A stretch of DNA of 64,000 bases from Aerococcus christensenii (lineage in GTDB: Bacteria; Bacillota; Bacilli; Lactobacillales; Aerococcaceae). The notes under the pieces are model-generated. The model made no database searches and was not told the origin of the DNA. It saw only the letters and a list, made by a program, of their open reading frames with translations. Below, one piece after another: positions 1-6,783 of this stretch. The DNA is taken from the NCBI RefSeq assembly GCF_001543105.1, contig NZ_CP014159.1, positions 1,550,001 to 1,614,000 on the forward strand, in the 5' to 3' direction. Position 1 is the stretch's first letter. The number at the start of each line of letters is the position of its first letter. The position numbers were made by a program, and so were the translations under genes.

Positions 1-709
1 TCCAATCAGAAGCTAAAAAGAGCGCTGGGCCTACAATATCTTCGACGTGAACGATTCTTTTGAGTGCAGTGGATGCTATCAGTTTTTCTTTTAACAATTC
101 TTTGGTGACATAGGTACTATCTGTTGGATAAACAAGACCCGGAGCGATAGCATTCATGCGAATTCCCATGCTTCCCAAATCTTTAGCCATGCTCTTCGTA
201 TAGCCAACAATACTAGCCTTGGCAGCAATGTAATCAGTATAAGGGACGACTGGATCAGCCACTAAATTAGAAACCATATTGATAATGCTTCCTGAACTGT
301 TGGCCATCATACTTGGTAGAACCGCTTGTGTAAGCAAACAAGTGGCTTTTAAACCGCCCTGAAGTTGATAAGCATAATCCTCCCAAGGGACTTGCCAAGC
401 TTTTTTTCTTTTTTCGGCGTTAAATTGAAAAGGTGCAAAAACATTATTAATTAAAACATCTATGTGTCCAAAATTATCTAAAGCTTCATTCACGACCTTA
501 TTAACGCCTTCTTCTGTTGTGACATCTCCTTTAGCTAAGATCACTTCAGCACCTTCCGCTTGACAATAATCTGCCACTTCTTTTGCACATTTATCATTAG
601 ATCTATAGTTAATGACGATGCATGACTTTTCTTTAGCAAATCCCCTTGCAAGAGCTGCTCCAATGCCTCGACTAGAGCCACTGATTAGAATTACTTGATT
701 AGCTAGCAA
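1..709 (-). CDS. SDR-family NAD(P)-dependent oxidoreductase, 3' end beyond window
   Basis: Short-chain dehydrogenase/reductase; 236 residues are visible and the C-terminus lies outside the window. The N-terminal nucleotide-binding motif reads SGSSRGIG (residues 10-17, usual TGxxxGIG). The catalytic set is present: Ser147 and Tyr160-x-x-x-Lys164. The start is inferred as TTG at 709, because an AGAGGAG ribosome site sits 8 nt upstream; a GTG at 718 would be too close to that site. It follows the substrate-binding protein gene by 17 nt with no terminator, so it is probably the last visible gene of the TPP-riboswitch operon. Its likely role, by inference, is to reduce the aldehyde made by the LuxE/LuxC pair. 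The substrate is unknown. Confidence 0.85.
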   Translation of the reverse strand, partial: MLANQVILISGSSRGIGAALARGFAKEKSCIVINYRSNDKCAKEVADYCQAEGAEVILAKGDVTTEEGVNKVVNEALDNFGHIDVLINNVFAPFQFNAEKRKKAWQVPWEDYAYQLQGGLKATCLLTQAVLPSMMANSSGSIINMVSNLVADPVVPYTDYIAAKASIVGYTKSMAKDLGSMGIRMNAIAPGLVYPTDSTYVTKELLKEKLIASTALKRIVHVEDIVGPALFLASDW

Positions 710-726
710 AACGTTCACTCCTCTGT

Positions 727-1716
727 TTAATCTTCTATAGATATAATAAATTTATTCATATCTAATTTATTCTTAATCAAACCTAATTGATAATAGGCAT
801 CTGCACCTTTTTGGATCAAATCTTTGTCCATTTCTCCAAGTTTGCCGTCATTTGATAAGCTTGATTTATTTCTCAAATCAATAATTTTTCTATCGAGGGT
901 TTTATCTTGGCCATCAATCGCTTTATCTGCAGCGACTTCTACCGCTTCATCAGGATGATCCATCATCCATTGCGCACTTTTTTCATAAGCTTTCACAAAA
1001 TTCTTATAGAGTTCTTTATTTTTTTCATAAGTTGAACGTTTCATAACAAAGAAGTCACTTGGAATATTTAAAGAATCTTTGACATTAAAGATTTTAGCAT
1101 CGGTTAAGCCTGCATTTTTTGCTGAAGCAAGCGCAGTATCTGTTGCAGCGGTTGCATCGACATGACCTTGAAGCAAAGGTCCAAAATTAGAAATCCCTAC
1201 TTCTAATAGTTCTACATCTTTTTCTGAAATTCCTGCTTGATGCAAGAGCACGAGTAAGTTTTGATAGGTACCACTTGCTCGACTATAGATCCCAATTTTT
1301 TTGCCCTTTAAATCTTTAGGAAATTGGATCTTTTCATCCTTGGTGATCACATTGAAGACATTTTGAGGATAAACGGTATAGAGGATAACCAAATCTTCAC
1401 CCTGAGCTAAAGCGCTATATACAGCACCAGGATCGCTTAAGGCAACGTCCGCTTTATCAGCTAACATATTCTTTAGAGCATCTTGTCCACCTTTACCAGG
1501 AATTATTTTTAAGTCAATTCCCTTTTCCTTAAAAAAGCCCCTTTTCTCTTCAGCTAATAAATTCGTTTGCTCTACAATTAATTGGCTCCAATTCGCTAAA
1601 GTCACGTTTTTTTGAGCAACTTTAGCTTTTTGACAAGCTGATAAAGTTTCCAAACTCAACACAAACAAAACAAATAAACTTAACAGACTGAATAGTTTTT
1701 TATTTTTTATTTTCAT
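727..1716 (-). CDS. thiY: ThiY/NMT1-type ABC substrate-binding lipoprotein
   Basis: Periplasmic-type solute-binding lipoprotein of the NMT1/THI5-like family, which binds thiamin pyrimidine precursors, sulfonates and related compounds. The signal peptide ends in a lipobox LSAC, with the lipidated Cys at residue 28, so the protein is anchored outside the membrane. Residues after about 35 form the two-lobed binding domain typical of the family. The start is the ATG at 1716, which has GGAG 8 nt upstream; a longer reading frame would start inside the permease gene without a ribosome site. It overlaps the permease stop by 17 nt. The upstream TPP riboswitch makes a thiamin-related ligand likely (inference), for example a pyrimidine or thiazole breakdown product. 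The exact ligand cannot be read from the sequence. Confidence 0.85.
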   Translation of the reverse strand: MKIKNKKLFSLLSLFVLFVLSLETLSACQKAKVAQKNVTLANWSQLIVEQTNLLAEEKRGFFKEKGIDLKIIPGKGGQDALKNMLADKADVALSDPGAVYSALAQGEDLVILYTVYPQNVFNVITKDEKIQFPKDLKGKKIGIYSRASGTYQNLLVLLHQAGISEKDVELLEVGISNFGPLLQGHVDATAATDTALASAKNAGLTDAKIFNVKDSLNIPSDFFVMKRSTYEKNKELYKNFVKAYEKSAQWMMDHPDEAVEVAADKAIDGQDKTLDRKIIDLRNKSSLSNDGKLGEMDKDLIQKGADAYYQLGLIKNKLDMNKFIISIED

Positions 1717-2470
1717 GTTTTTGACTCCTTCTATACCATAGTTTATTTTCAATGGCATTAATTAAACCATACATAGCTAAACCAATAACCACTAAAATAA
1801 CTAAAACCGCAAACATTAACGCCGTGTCCATCTTTCCTTCTGAGGCAATAATTAAAGCACCTAGGCCACGATGGGCACCGATAAACTCACCAACGATTGC
1901 CCCCACTAACGAATTAATAACAGCTACTCGCACCCCTTGCATAATCGTAGGTAGTCCGGATGGTAATTTTAAGTGCCACAAGGTCTGCAGACGAGTTGCC
2001 TTAATCACTTTAAAGAGTGACAATTGATCCTTACTTACTTGCTGAATGGCCGTAGCCGTAGCTTCCATCAAAGGGAAAAAACAAATCAGAGCAGTAATGA
2101 CCACTTTCGCCAAGATACCATATCCAAACCACAACATAAACAAAGGGGCGATCGCAATTTTTGGAATAGCTTGCGAAATAATAATATATGAAGAAAAGAC
2201 ACGTTTAAGAAATTCGCTCTCCCCTATCATAATCCCAACAAATAAACCTAAAAAACCTCCTAACCCTAATCCTAAAACTACTTCCAACAAGGTCGTCAAT
2301 ATATGCGGATAAAAATAACCCAAACGAAACCCTTGGATTAACTTCTTGAAAACAACTACGGGAGTCGGCAAGACTAACGGAGAAAGTTGTTTTGCCATGA
2401 ATTCCCAAAGAATTAAAAAAGCCATTCCCAACCCCAAACTAAAAAGATGTGCTTGCCACTTTTTTTTCAT
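1700..2470 (-). CDS. thiX: ThiX-type ABC transporter permease
   Basis: Integral membrane permease of the SsuC/TauC/ThiX class, 256 residues with about six hydrophobic segments. The cytoplasmic coupling motif that contacts the ATPase lies around residues 165-200, with the typical pattern A-T-x-x-Q-x-x-W-H-x-K-L-P-x-G-L-P. The start is the ATG at 2470, with GGAG 7 nt upstream. It begins 1 nt after the ATPase gene ends and overlaps the lipoprotein gene downstream, so the three are translationally coupled. It forms the channel of a probable importer for a thiamin-related compound. Confidence 0.87.
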   Translation of the reverse strand: MKKKWQAHLFSLGLGMAFLILWEFMAKQLSPLVLPTPVVVFKKLIQGFRLGYFYPHILTTLLEVVLGLGLGGFLGLFVGIMIGESEFLKRVFSSYIIISQAIPKIAIAPLFMLWFGYGILAKVVITALICFFPLMEATATAIQQVSKDQLSLFKVIKATRLQTLWHLKLPSGLPTIMQGVRVAVINSLVGAIVGEFIGAHRGLGALIIASEGKMDTALMFAVLVILVVIGLAMYGLINAIENKLWYRRSQKHENKK

Positions 2471-2471
2471 G

Positions 2472-3209
2472 TTAGTTCTCCATTTCTTGTCGAATTTTTT
2501 TGCAAAAATCATGATAAGTCGATGAATTTTGCCAATTGGACAAATCAACTTGTCGTTCAGGACCTTTTAAACAATTTGAAAAATGGTGATGATTTAAAAT
2601 TCCCACTTGATCTGCTAGAAAAGCAGCTTCTGTAATATCATGCGTCACAAAAATCATTGACATTTTCTGCTTTTCTTTCAGCTTTAATAAGAGAATTTGA
2701 AGTTCTTCACGCGTCATATAATCTAAAGCAGAAAAAGGTTCATCTAATAACAGTAATTTGGGATTCATCATTAAAGCACGTGCAATACTGACTCTGCTTC
2801 TCTGCCCACCTGATAAAGTTTCAGGTAGACGATCTTCTAAATCATCAATTTGAAGCAACTTCAATAGATGCTTGGCCTTTTCTATTTCTGAGGGTTGAAC
2901 CTTTCGATGAAGAGAAATAGGAAGTAATGCATTTTCTAATACGGTTTTCCAATTTAATAAATTAGGGGTTTGAAAAACAAAACCAATAGGCGAAACCGTT
3001 TCATCCGTTGGCCTATCTTGATAATGCATATTTCCTGAGGTTGGAGAAATTAAACCCGCTACAATTTGTAATAAAGTTGTTTTACCACATCCACTTTTTC
3101 CTAACCAACAATGCAGTTCATTAGGAGGAAGTTTCCAGTTCACATGGTCTAAAATCATTTTTTCCTGTTCTGGATAGTGATAAGAAATATCTTCTAATAC
3201 TAATTCCAC
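2472..3209 (-). CDS. thiZ: ThiZ-type ABC transporter ATPase
   Basis: Cytoplasmic ATPase subunit, 245 residues. The Walker A motif GKSGCGKT is at about residues 37-44, the ABC signature LSGGQ at about 133, and Walker B LLLLDEP precedes the D-loop SALD. The sequence resembles SsuB/TauB/ThiZ importers rather than drug exporters. It lies between the LuxC-like reductase (11 nt gap) and the permease, on the same transcript. It powers uptake of the compound bound by the lipoprotein encoded at 727-1716. Confidence 0.9.
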   Translation of the reverse strand: MELVLEDISYHYPEQEKMILDHVNWKLPPNELHCWLGKSGCGKTTLLQIVAGLISPTSGNMHYQDRPTDETVSPIGFVFQTPNLLNWKTVLENALLPISLHRKVQPSEIEKAKHLLKLLQIDDLEDRLPETLSGGQRSRVSIARALMMNPKLLLLDEPFSALDYMTREELQILLLKLKEKQKMSMIFVTHDITEAAFLADQVGILNHHHFSNCLKGPERQVDLSNWQNSSTYHDFCKKIRQEMEN

Positions 3210-3220
3210 AAATCCACCTC

Positions 3221-4639
3221 CTAATCTTTATAGGAATTCCATCGCTCAGAATCCAACAAAACATTTTGATCAATATCAACGAGGCGAACTAACTCTTTTA
3301 ATAGCGCATGTCCGTCTGAATTCCATCCGGGATGAACTTGCGTCATCGTTTGCAAACTGGTCAAACGACTCACTCCAAATTTTCCAAAGAAATTAGCCAT
3401 CTGAAATAAGTCTTTTGTCGGCGCAGCAATTCCCACAGTTTGTAAAATAGAAGCTTTATTGTCTAATACACGTGCAATTGATTGCCAATTCTCTACAGCG
3501 ATCACTTGAATCACCCGAGAAAGAGGAGAAGGCGTAAAGTCTAATTTTTCGCTATAAGTCACTAACCATGCAGAGGATTTTACAGGGAATATTTCTATGT
3601 CTCCTTGCCACTCTTTCTCTTCTTTCCATTGAGCACGTTCATAAGCTTCATCCAGAGATAATTTGCCAACAGGATATCTTGTTTGATAAGCCTTCAATTC
3701 TCCAGATAGCATCATGGCCCATTCTCTTGGGGAAATAAGTCCCCCCTTTTCTACAAAATAAATCTGAGGGGAATAGCAGCCTTGTTGATCATAATAGACA
3801 ATAGATTTGGCAGCTTCATGCACTAATTGATCAGATTTTTGACTATCTAAAATGTCATGATGAATAAGGCCATAACTGAGTTTATTGCCGAAAGCAATAA
3901 AATGACTTGTTGGCGTGATTTTCTCTTGAATGGCAGACATTGTCCTTTCATTGCCATAAGCAATGACATAGTCTGCTGCTTTAATAAGCGCTTCCTCTCT
4001 CTCTTTGTCTCCTCCTTGCCAAGAAATAATGGCTATTTTATTCGCAAATTTCGGTTCAATCTGCACCAACAATTGACAAAAGAGCCCAATAAAACTCGGT
4101 TCACTCGAAGAAACTTTACCAATAAGCCGCCCTTTCACTAAGAGAGTGGCAACTAAACTCCACAAAGGAAGCGCTGGGACATTGCCAGCCCAAATATTCG
4201 CACATAAAGTTGGCCCAAAAGCTCTACTAAATCCTCCATGATAGCGAGGAACAAACTCTTCTAATATCATAGGCTGTTCAAAATCTTCCGCCAACCACCT
4301 TTGTAACTCATGCCGCCGGAAATTCATCAAAAAATGCGTCAATCCTAACCGAAGCATTTCTGAATCATATCCTGTTACTTGAGGCAGGAGTTCCTCTATT
4401 TTTTGCCTCAGAGGATAGGTTCGATCCAGCAAGCAAGCAACCGCTTGGTCAATCGCATGGATAGTTTCTTCTAGACTAATGGAAGTCGTTTCTGCCTTCA
4501 TACGCTGGATTAATTCTTTTAATTGTTGACTGGTTGGAAAAGGAATTTCTATTTGAAGGTCCTCAAATTCGATATAACGGGATGGAATATCTAAATCGTT
4601 TGCTATTGGCGGGAGGTAACCGCAATATTCCCTACTCAT
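3221..4639 (-). CDS. LuxC-like acyl-CoA/acyl-protein reductase
   Basis: Member of the LuxC acyl reductase family, 472 residues, close to the usual length. In luciferase operons LuxC takes an acyl group onto a cysteine and reduces it with NADPH to an aldehyde. The active-site cysteine is visible as Cys288 in DQQGCYSPQ, the LuxC signature context. The region around residues 135-180 (GGFSRAFGPTLCANIWAGNVP) matches the start of the aldehyde-dehydrogenase-like nucleotide domain. It overlaps the LuxE-like gene by 8 nt, so the two are translated together. No luciferase genes (luxAB) are in the window. The TPP riboswitch upstream and the linked ThiXYZ importer suggest a thiamin-related acid rather than a fatty acid as substrate (inference). 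Confidence 0.88.
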   Translation of the reverse strand: MSREYCGYLPPIANDLDIPSRYIEFEDLQIEIPFPTSQQLKELIQRMKAETTSISLEETIHAIDQAVACLLDRTYPLRQKIEELLPQVTGYDSEMLRLGLTHFLMNFRRHELQRWLAEDFEQPMILEEFVPRYHGGFSRAFGPTLCANIWAGNVPALPLWSLVATLLVKGRLIGKVSSSEPSFIGLFCQLLVQIEPKFANKIAIISWQGGDKEREEALIKAADYVIAYGNERTMSAIQEKITPTSHFIAFGNKLSYGLIHHDILDSQKSDQLVHEAAKSIVYYDQQGCYSPQIYFVEKGGLISPREWAMMLSGELKAYQTRYPVGKLSLDEAYERAQWKEEKEWQGDIEIFPVKSSAWLVTYSEKLDFTPSPLSRVIQVIAVENWQSIARVLDNKASILQTVGIAAPTKDLFQMANFFGKFGVSRLTSLQTMTQVHPGWNSDGHALLKELVRLVDIDQNVLLDSERWNSYKD

Positions 4640-5669
4640 GATGATCCTCTAACCATTCTTTTGCGGATAAAGAACATCCCTTAGCTCCCGCTCCTTTTTG
4701 ACGTCCTATTAATTCAAACCCATCGCCACGATCAATTGCTAAATCTCCTGTTTGAATAGCTGGTACAGAATTAACATTGGCTAGATCCACATGAACTAAG
4801 ATCCCCACTTGCCCCGATTGAACTTCTTCTCCATTTAAGGGATCGATCACCTTAAATCTTATCCAATGAGGGCCCTTCTTAATTTGCACTTTGCCTTTTT
4901 CGACATGCGTATAATATTCTGTAGACAATTCCGTCATGCCATACATATTGATAGGCGCCGTTTGAACTGGAAAAATCGTTAGTAATTTTTGATAGAAGTC
5001 TTCTAAAGAATACGCCTTGGAAAAATTCTTAAATCCGCCTGTATCAAACAATAAGCTGTCTGGATGAATAGGCAAACTTTCCCCTTCCTGCAATCCTTCA
5101 AATAAATGAACAAAACTATAGCTAGCTCCCAAAATAATAACGGGATGATCCTTGTGACGACCTAACCACTCTTTGAAGGCTTCTATCTCCAACCCCTTTT
5201 CCGTGATGAAGTGTTTGGAATCTTCTTGCCCATCCTTTCTTAAAATCTTTAGATAATGTGCTAAGGACGAGTTCGGCATCTCTTGTTCGTCTGGAAACAG
5301 AATAGCCATCGGTAATTTTTCACTGGTCACAAATTGTCTGAACCCTGTTTTCGCTGACAAATCATAAATTTCAACATCTTTGTGATAATGCTTCCCGCTA
5401 ATTCCTGTCGTTGTTCCACTCGTCATAAAAATACGTGAGCAGTCTTCTTTAGGAGTTGCACTTAAAAAATTCGTCTTAAAGGCGTCTGTCGACACTGCTG
5501 GAATATCCTTCCAGGTTCTAACTTGCCGAACCCCAATGCCGCGTCTTTGACAAAATTTTTGGTAAGCTAAATTATGGTGATAGAGATAATCAAAAAGTTC
5601 TAGAGCAACTTCATCAAACTTTTCTTTTTTCTCAGGATGCTGAATAAAATCTTTTATAAGTGCTTTCAT
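4632..5669 (-). CDS. LuxE-like acyl-protein synthetase (acid-activating enzyme)
   Basis: LuxE family enzyme, 345 residues. It activates a carboxylic acid with ATP to an acyl-AMP, then passes the acyl group to its own cysteine and on to LuxC. Visible motifs are the adenylate-binding TSGTTTG (residues 83-89), YGMTE (243-247), TGDL (307-310) and the C-terminal acyl-accepting Cys332 in KGCSL. The start is the ATG at 5669, preceded by GGAGG; an upstream in-frame ATG at 5714 falls inside the attenuator hairpin. It is the first gene after the TPP riboswitch. The natural acid is unknown; context points to a thiamin-related carboxylate (inference). Confidence 0.88.
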   Translation of the reverse strand: MKALIKDFIQHPEKKEKFDEVALELFDYLYHHNLAYQKFCQRRGIGVRQVRTWKDIPAVSTDAFKTNFLSATPKEDCSRIFMTSGTTTGISGKHYHKDVEIYDLSAKTGFRQFVTSEKLPMAILFPDEQEMPNSSLAHYLKILRKDGQEDSKHFITEKGLEIEAFKEWLGRHKDHPVIILGASYSFVHLFEGLQEGESLPIHPDSLLFDTGGFKNFSKAYSLEDFYQKLLTIFPVQTAPINMYGMTELSTEYYTHVEKGKVQIKKGPHWIRFKVIDPLNGEEVQSGQVGILVHVDLANVNSVPAIQTGDLAIDRGDGFELIGRQKGAGAKGCSLSAKEWLEDHHE

Positions 5670-5679
5670 TTTTTCCTCC

Positions 5680-5730
5680 AAAAAAAATAAGACTAAATTC
5701 TTCTTGACATTCAAAATGAATTCGCCTTAT
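5680..5730 (-). terminator. Rho-independent attenuator of the TPP riboswitch
   Basis: On the minus strand ATAAG-(2)-GAATTC can pair with GAATTT-(3)-CTTAT across a 17-nt loop, and the hairpin is followed directly by eight T residues. It sits between the TPP aptamer and the ribosome site of the LuxE-like gene. This is the expected layout for ligand-induced transcription termination. Confidence 0.75.
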
Positions 5731-5741
5731 CACTTTTTCTA

Positions 5742-5808
5742 GATTTCCCTCCGCAACTGGATTGATCAGGTTCCACGGGTATACTCTCAGCCATAAGGCA
5801 CCCCGAAT
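5742..5808 (-). promoter_or_regulatory. TPP riboswitch (THI box)
   Basis: Read on the minus strand, the conserved aptamer blocks appear in order: GGGGTGCC, GGCTGAGA, TACCC, GAACCTGATC and GCGGAGGGAA. These correspond to the P2/P3 and P4/P5 junction sequences of the thiamin pyrophosphate aptamer. P5 is unusually short, with only about five bases between GATC and GCGGAGGGAA. It precedes an intrinsic terminator and the LuxE/LuxC/ThiZXY/SDR genes, so thiamin pyrophosphate probably turns them off. Confidence 0.93.
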
Positions 5809-5825
5809 CTCAAGTAAGTAACTAA

Positions 5826-5854
5826 ATTTTAGCATAAAATAAAAGTTTATACAA
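5826..5854 (-). promoter_or_regulatory. Promoter of the TPP-riboswitch operon
   Basis: Minus-strand -35 TTGTAT and -10 TAAAAT are separated by 17 nt, and the -10 is extended by TG (TGCTAAAAT). It lies about 18 nt upstream of the riboswitch aptamer. Confidence 0.75.
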
Positions 5855-6031
5855 TCCTAGAAAATGAAGAAAAGCTTATCACAAAAACAAGTAGAAAGAC
5901 TTTCGGACGATTTTTTATCAGAAGTCGAAAAATCATTTCGTATTTTCTATGTAAAACGGGCATACTCTTTTTTTACTTTCTATTTCTCTTTAAATTTATC
6001 GCTATTTTTATCGTTATTTTTGCAGTCCTGT

Positions 6032-6039
6032 GCTATAAT
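6032..6039 (+). promoter_or_regulatory. Extended -10 promoter of the toxin-antitoxin pair
   Basis: TGCTATAAT is a perfect -10 with a TG extension, 19 nt before the antitoxin ATG. No good -35 is visible, which is acceptable for extended -10 promoters. The antitoxin probably represses it, as in related systems. Confidence 0.6.
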
Positions 6040-6057
6040 CATTGTGAGGTGAGATTT

Positions 6058-6381
6058 ATGAATTTAGTCAAAGAAATTACTAATCAAACCATATCCATTA
6101 CTGAATTTAACCGTGGATTTGCTGGACGAATTTTTAACGATGTTAAGGCTAATGGTGCAAAAGTCGTTTTAAAAAATAACACACCTGAATGTGTTCTTAT
6201 TTCTCCAAATGATTATCTCAAACTCATGGATGAATTAGAAGATGTTAAGGACATTTTACTTGCCAATCAACGCTTAGGAGATCTAAAACAAGACAACATC
6301 ATTTCTCAAAAAGACTTTGAACAAACTTTTTCTATTGATTTTGAAAATATTGACCCTCTAGATGAGAGTGAATTTGAATGA
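6058..6381 (+). CDS. YefM/Phd-type antitoxin
   Basis: Antitoxin of a type II toxin-antitoxin pair, 107 residues. The N-terminal half has the Phd/YefM DNA-binding fold pattern, with conserved I-S-I-T-E-F-N-R followed by V-V-L-K-N-N-T-P-E-C-V-L-I-S-P. The acidic C-terminal tail would wrap the toxin. The start is the ATG at 6058, which has AGGTGA upstream; a GTG at 6049 lies within that site and is less likely. The stop overlaps the toxin start by 4 nt (ATGA), so the two are translationally coupled. It probably autoregulates its own promoter with the toxin. Confidence 0.85.
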   Translation: MNLVKEITNQTISITEFNRGFAGRIFNDVKANGAKVVLKNNTPECVLISPNDYLKLMDELEDVKDILLANQRLGDLKQDNIISQKDFEQTFSIDFENIDPLDESEFE

Positions 6382-6740
6382 GTTACAAACTAGCTTTTAT
6401 CAAAGAAGCCCTCAATGACTATCAAAAGCTTGACGGATCGCAAAGAATTCTCGTTGATAAAGCCTTAAAGCGAATTTTATTAAACCCATTACCACAACAA
6501 GAAGGTGGCTATGGCAAACCACTTGCTAATCGATTTCAAACCAAGCTCACCGGTCTCATGAAGGTCAAACTCAAACGTTCCGGGCTTAGAATCATCTATC
6601 GTCTTGAACGCCATGAATATCAGCTCTTAGTCATCATTATCGGCGCTAGGGCAGATTCACAAGTTTATAAAGAAGAATATCCCTACTACTCCTCACCCAC
6701 TCCTCCTAACAAAAAGGGACAAGGAAAAGACATTCATTAG
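6378..6740 (+). CDS. RelE/ParE-family toxin
   Basis: Toxin partner of the preceding antitoxin, 120 residues. The core L-A-F-I-K-E-A, the basic stretch K-V-K-L-K-R-S-G-L-R-I-I-Y-R and the C-terminal I-I-I-G-A-R match the RelE/YoeB-like fold, whose members cleave mRNA at the ribosome. The C-terminus is about 20 residues longer than usual and runs into the terminator hairpin, whose left arm is coding. Target and active residues are not proven. The pair stands alone between two oppositely oriented operons, as expected for a mobile addiction module. Confidence 0.82.
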   Translation: MSYKLAFIKEALNDYQKLDGSQRILVDKALKRILLNPLPQQEGGYGKPLANRFQTKLTGLMKVKLKRSGLRIIYRLERHEYQLLVIIIGARADSQVYKEEYPYYSSPTPPNKKGQGKDIH

Positions 6741-6760
6741 CCTTTTCCTTGTCCCTTTTT
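6711..6760 (+). terminator. Terminator of the toxin-antitoxin pair (bidirectional)
   Basis: An 18-bp stem (AAAAGGGACAAGGAAAAG and its complement) is flanked by A and T runs, so it can work in both directions, including for the convergent ABC exporter genes. The left arm overlaps the last codons of the toxin gene. Confidence 0.85.
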
Positions 6761-6783
6761 ACTTCTAGAGAATTTCCCCTTAC

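Noticed and set aside
3221..5669. A bioluminescence (lux) operon
   Set aside because: LuxC- and LuxE-like genes are present but luxA, luxB and luxD are not, and the TPP riboswitch and ThiXYZ importer point elsewhere.
5864..6052. Plus-strand frame of 62 codons overlapping the TPP operon promoter
   Set aside because: No ribosome site, a low-complexity hydrophobic end, and it overlaps two promoters; probably chance.
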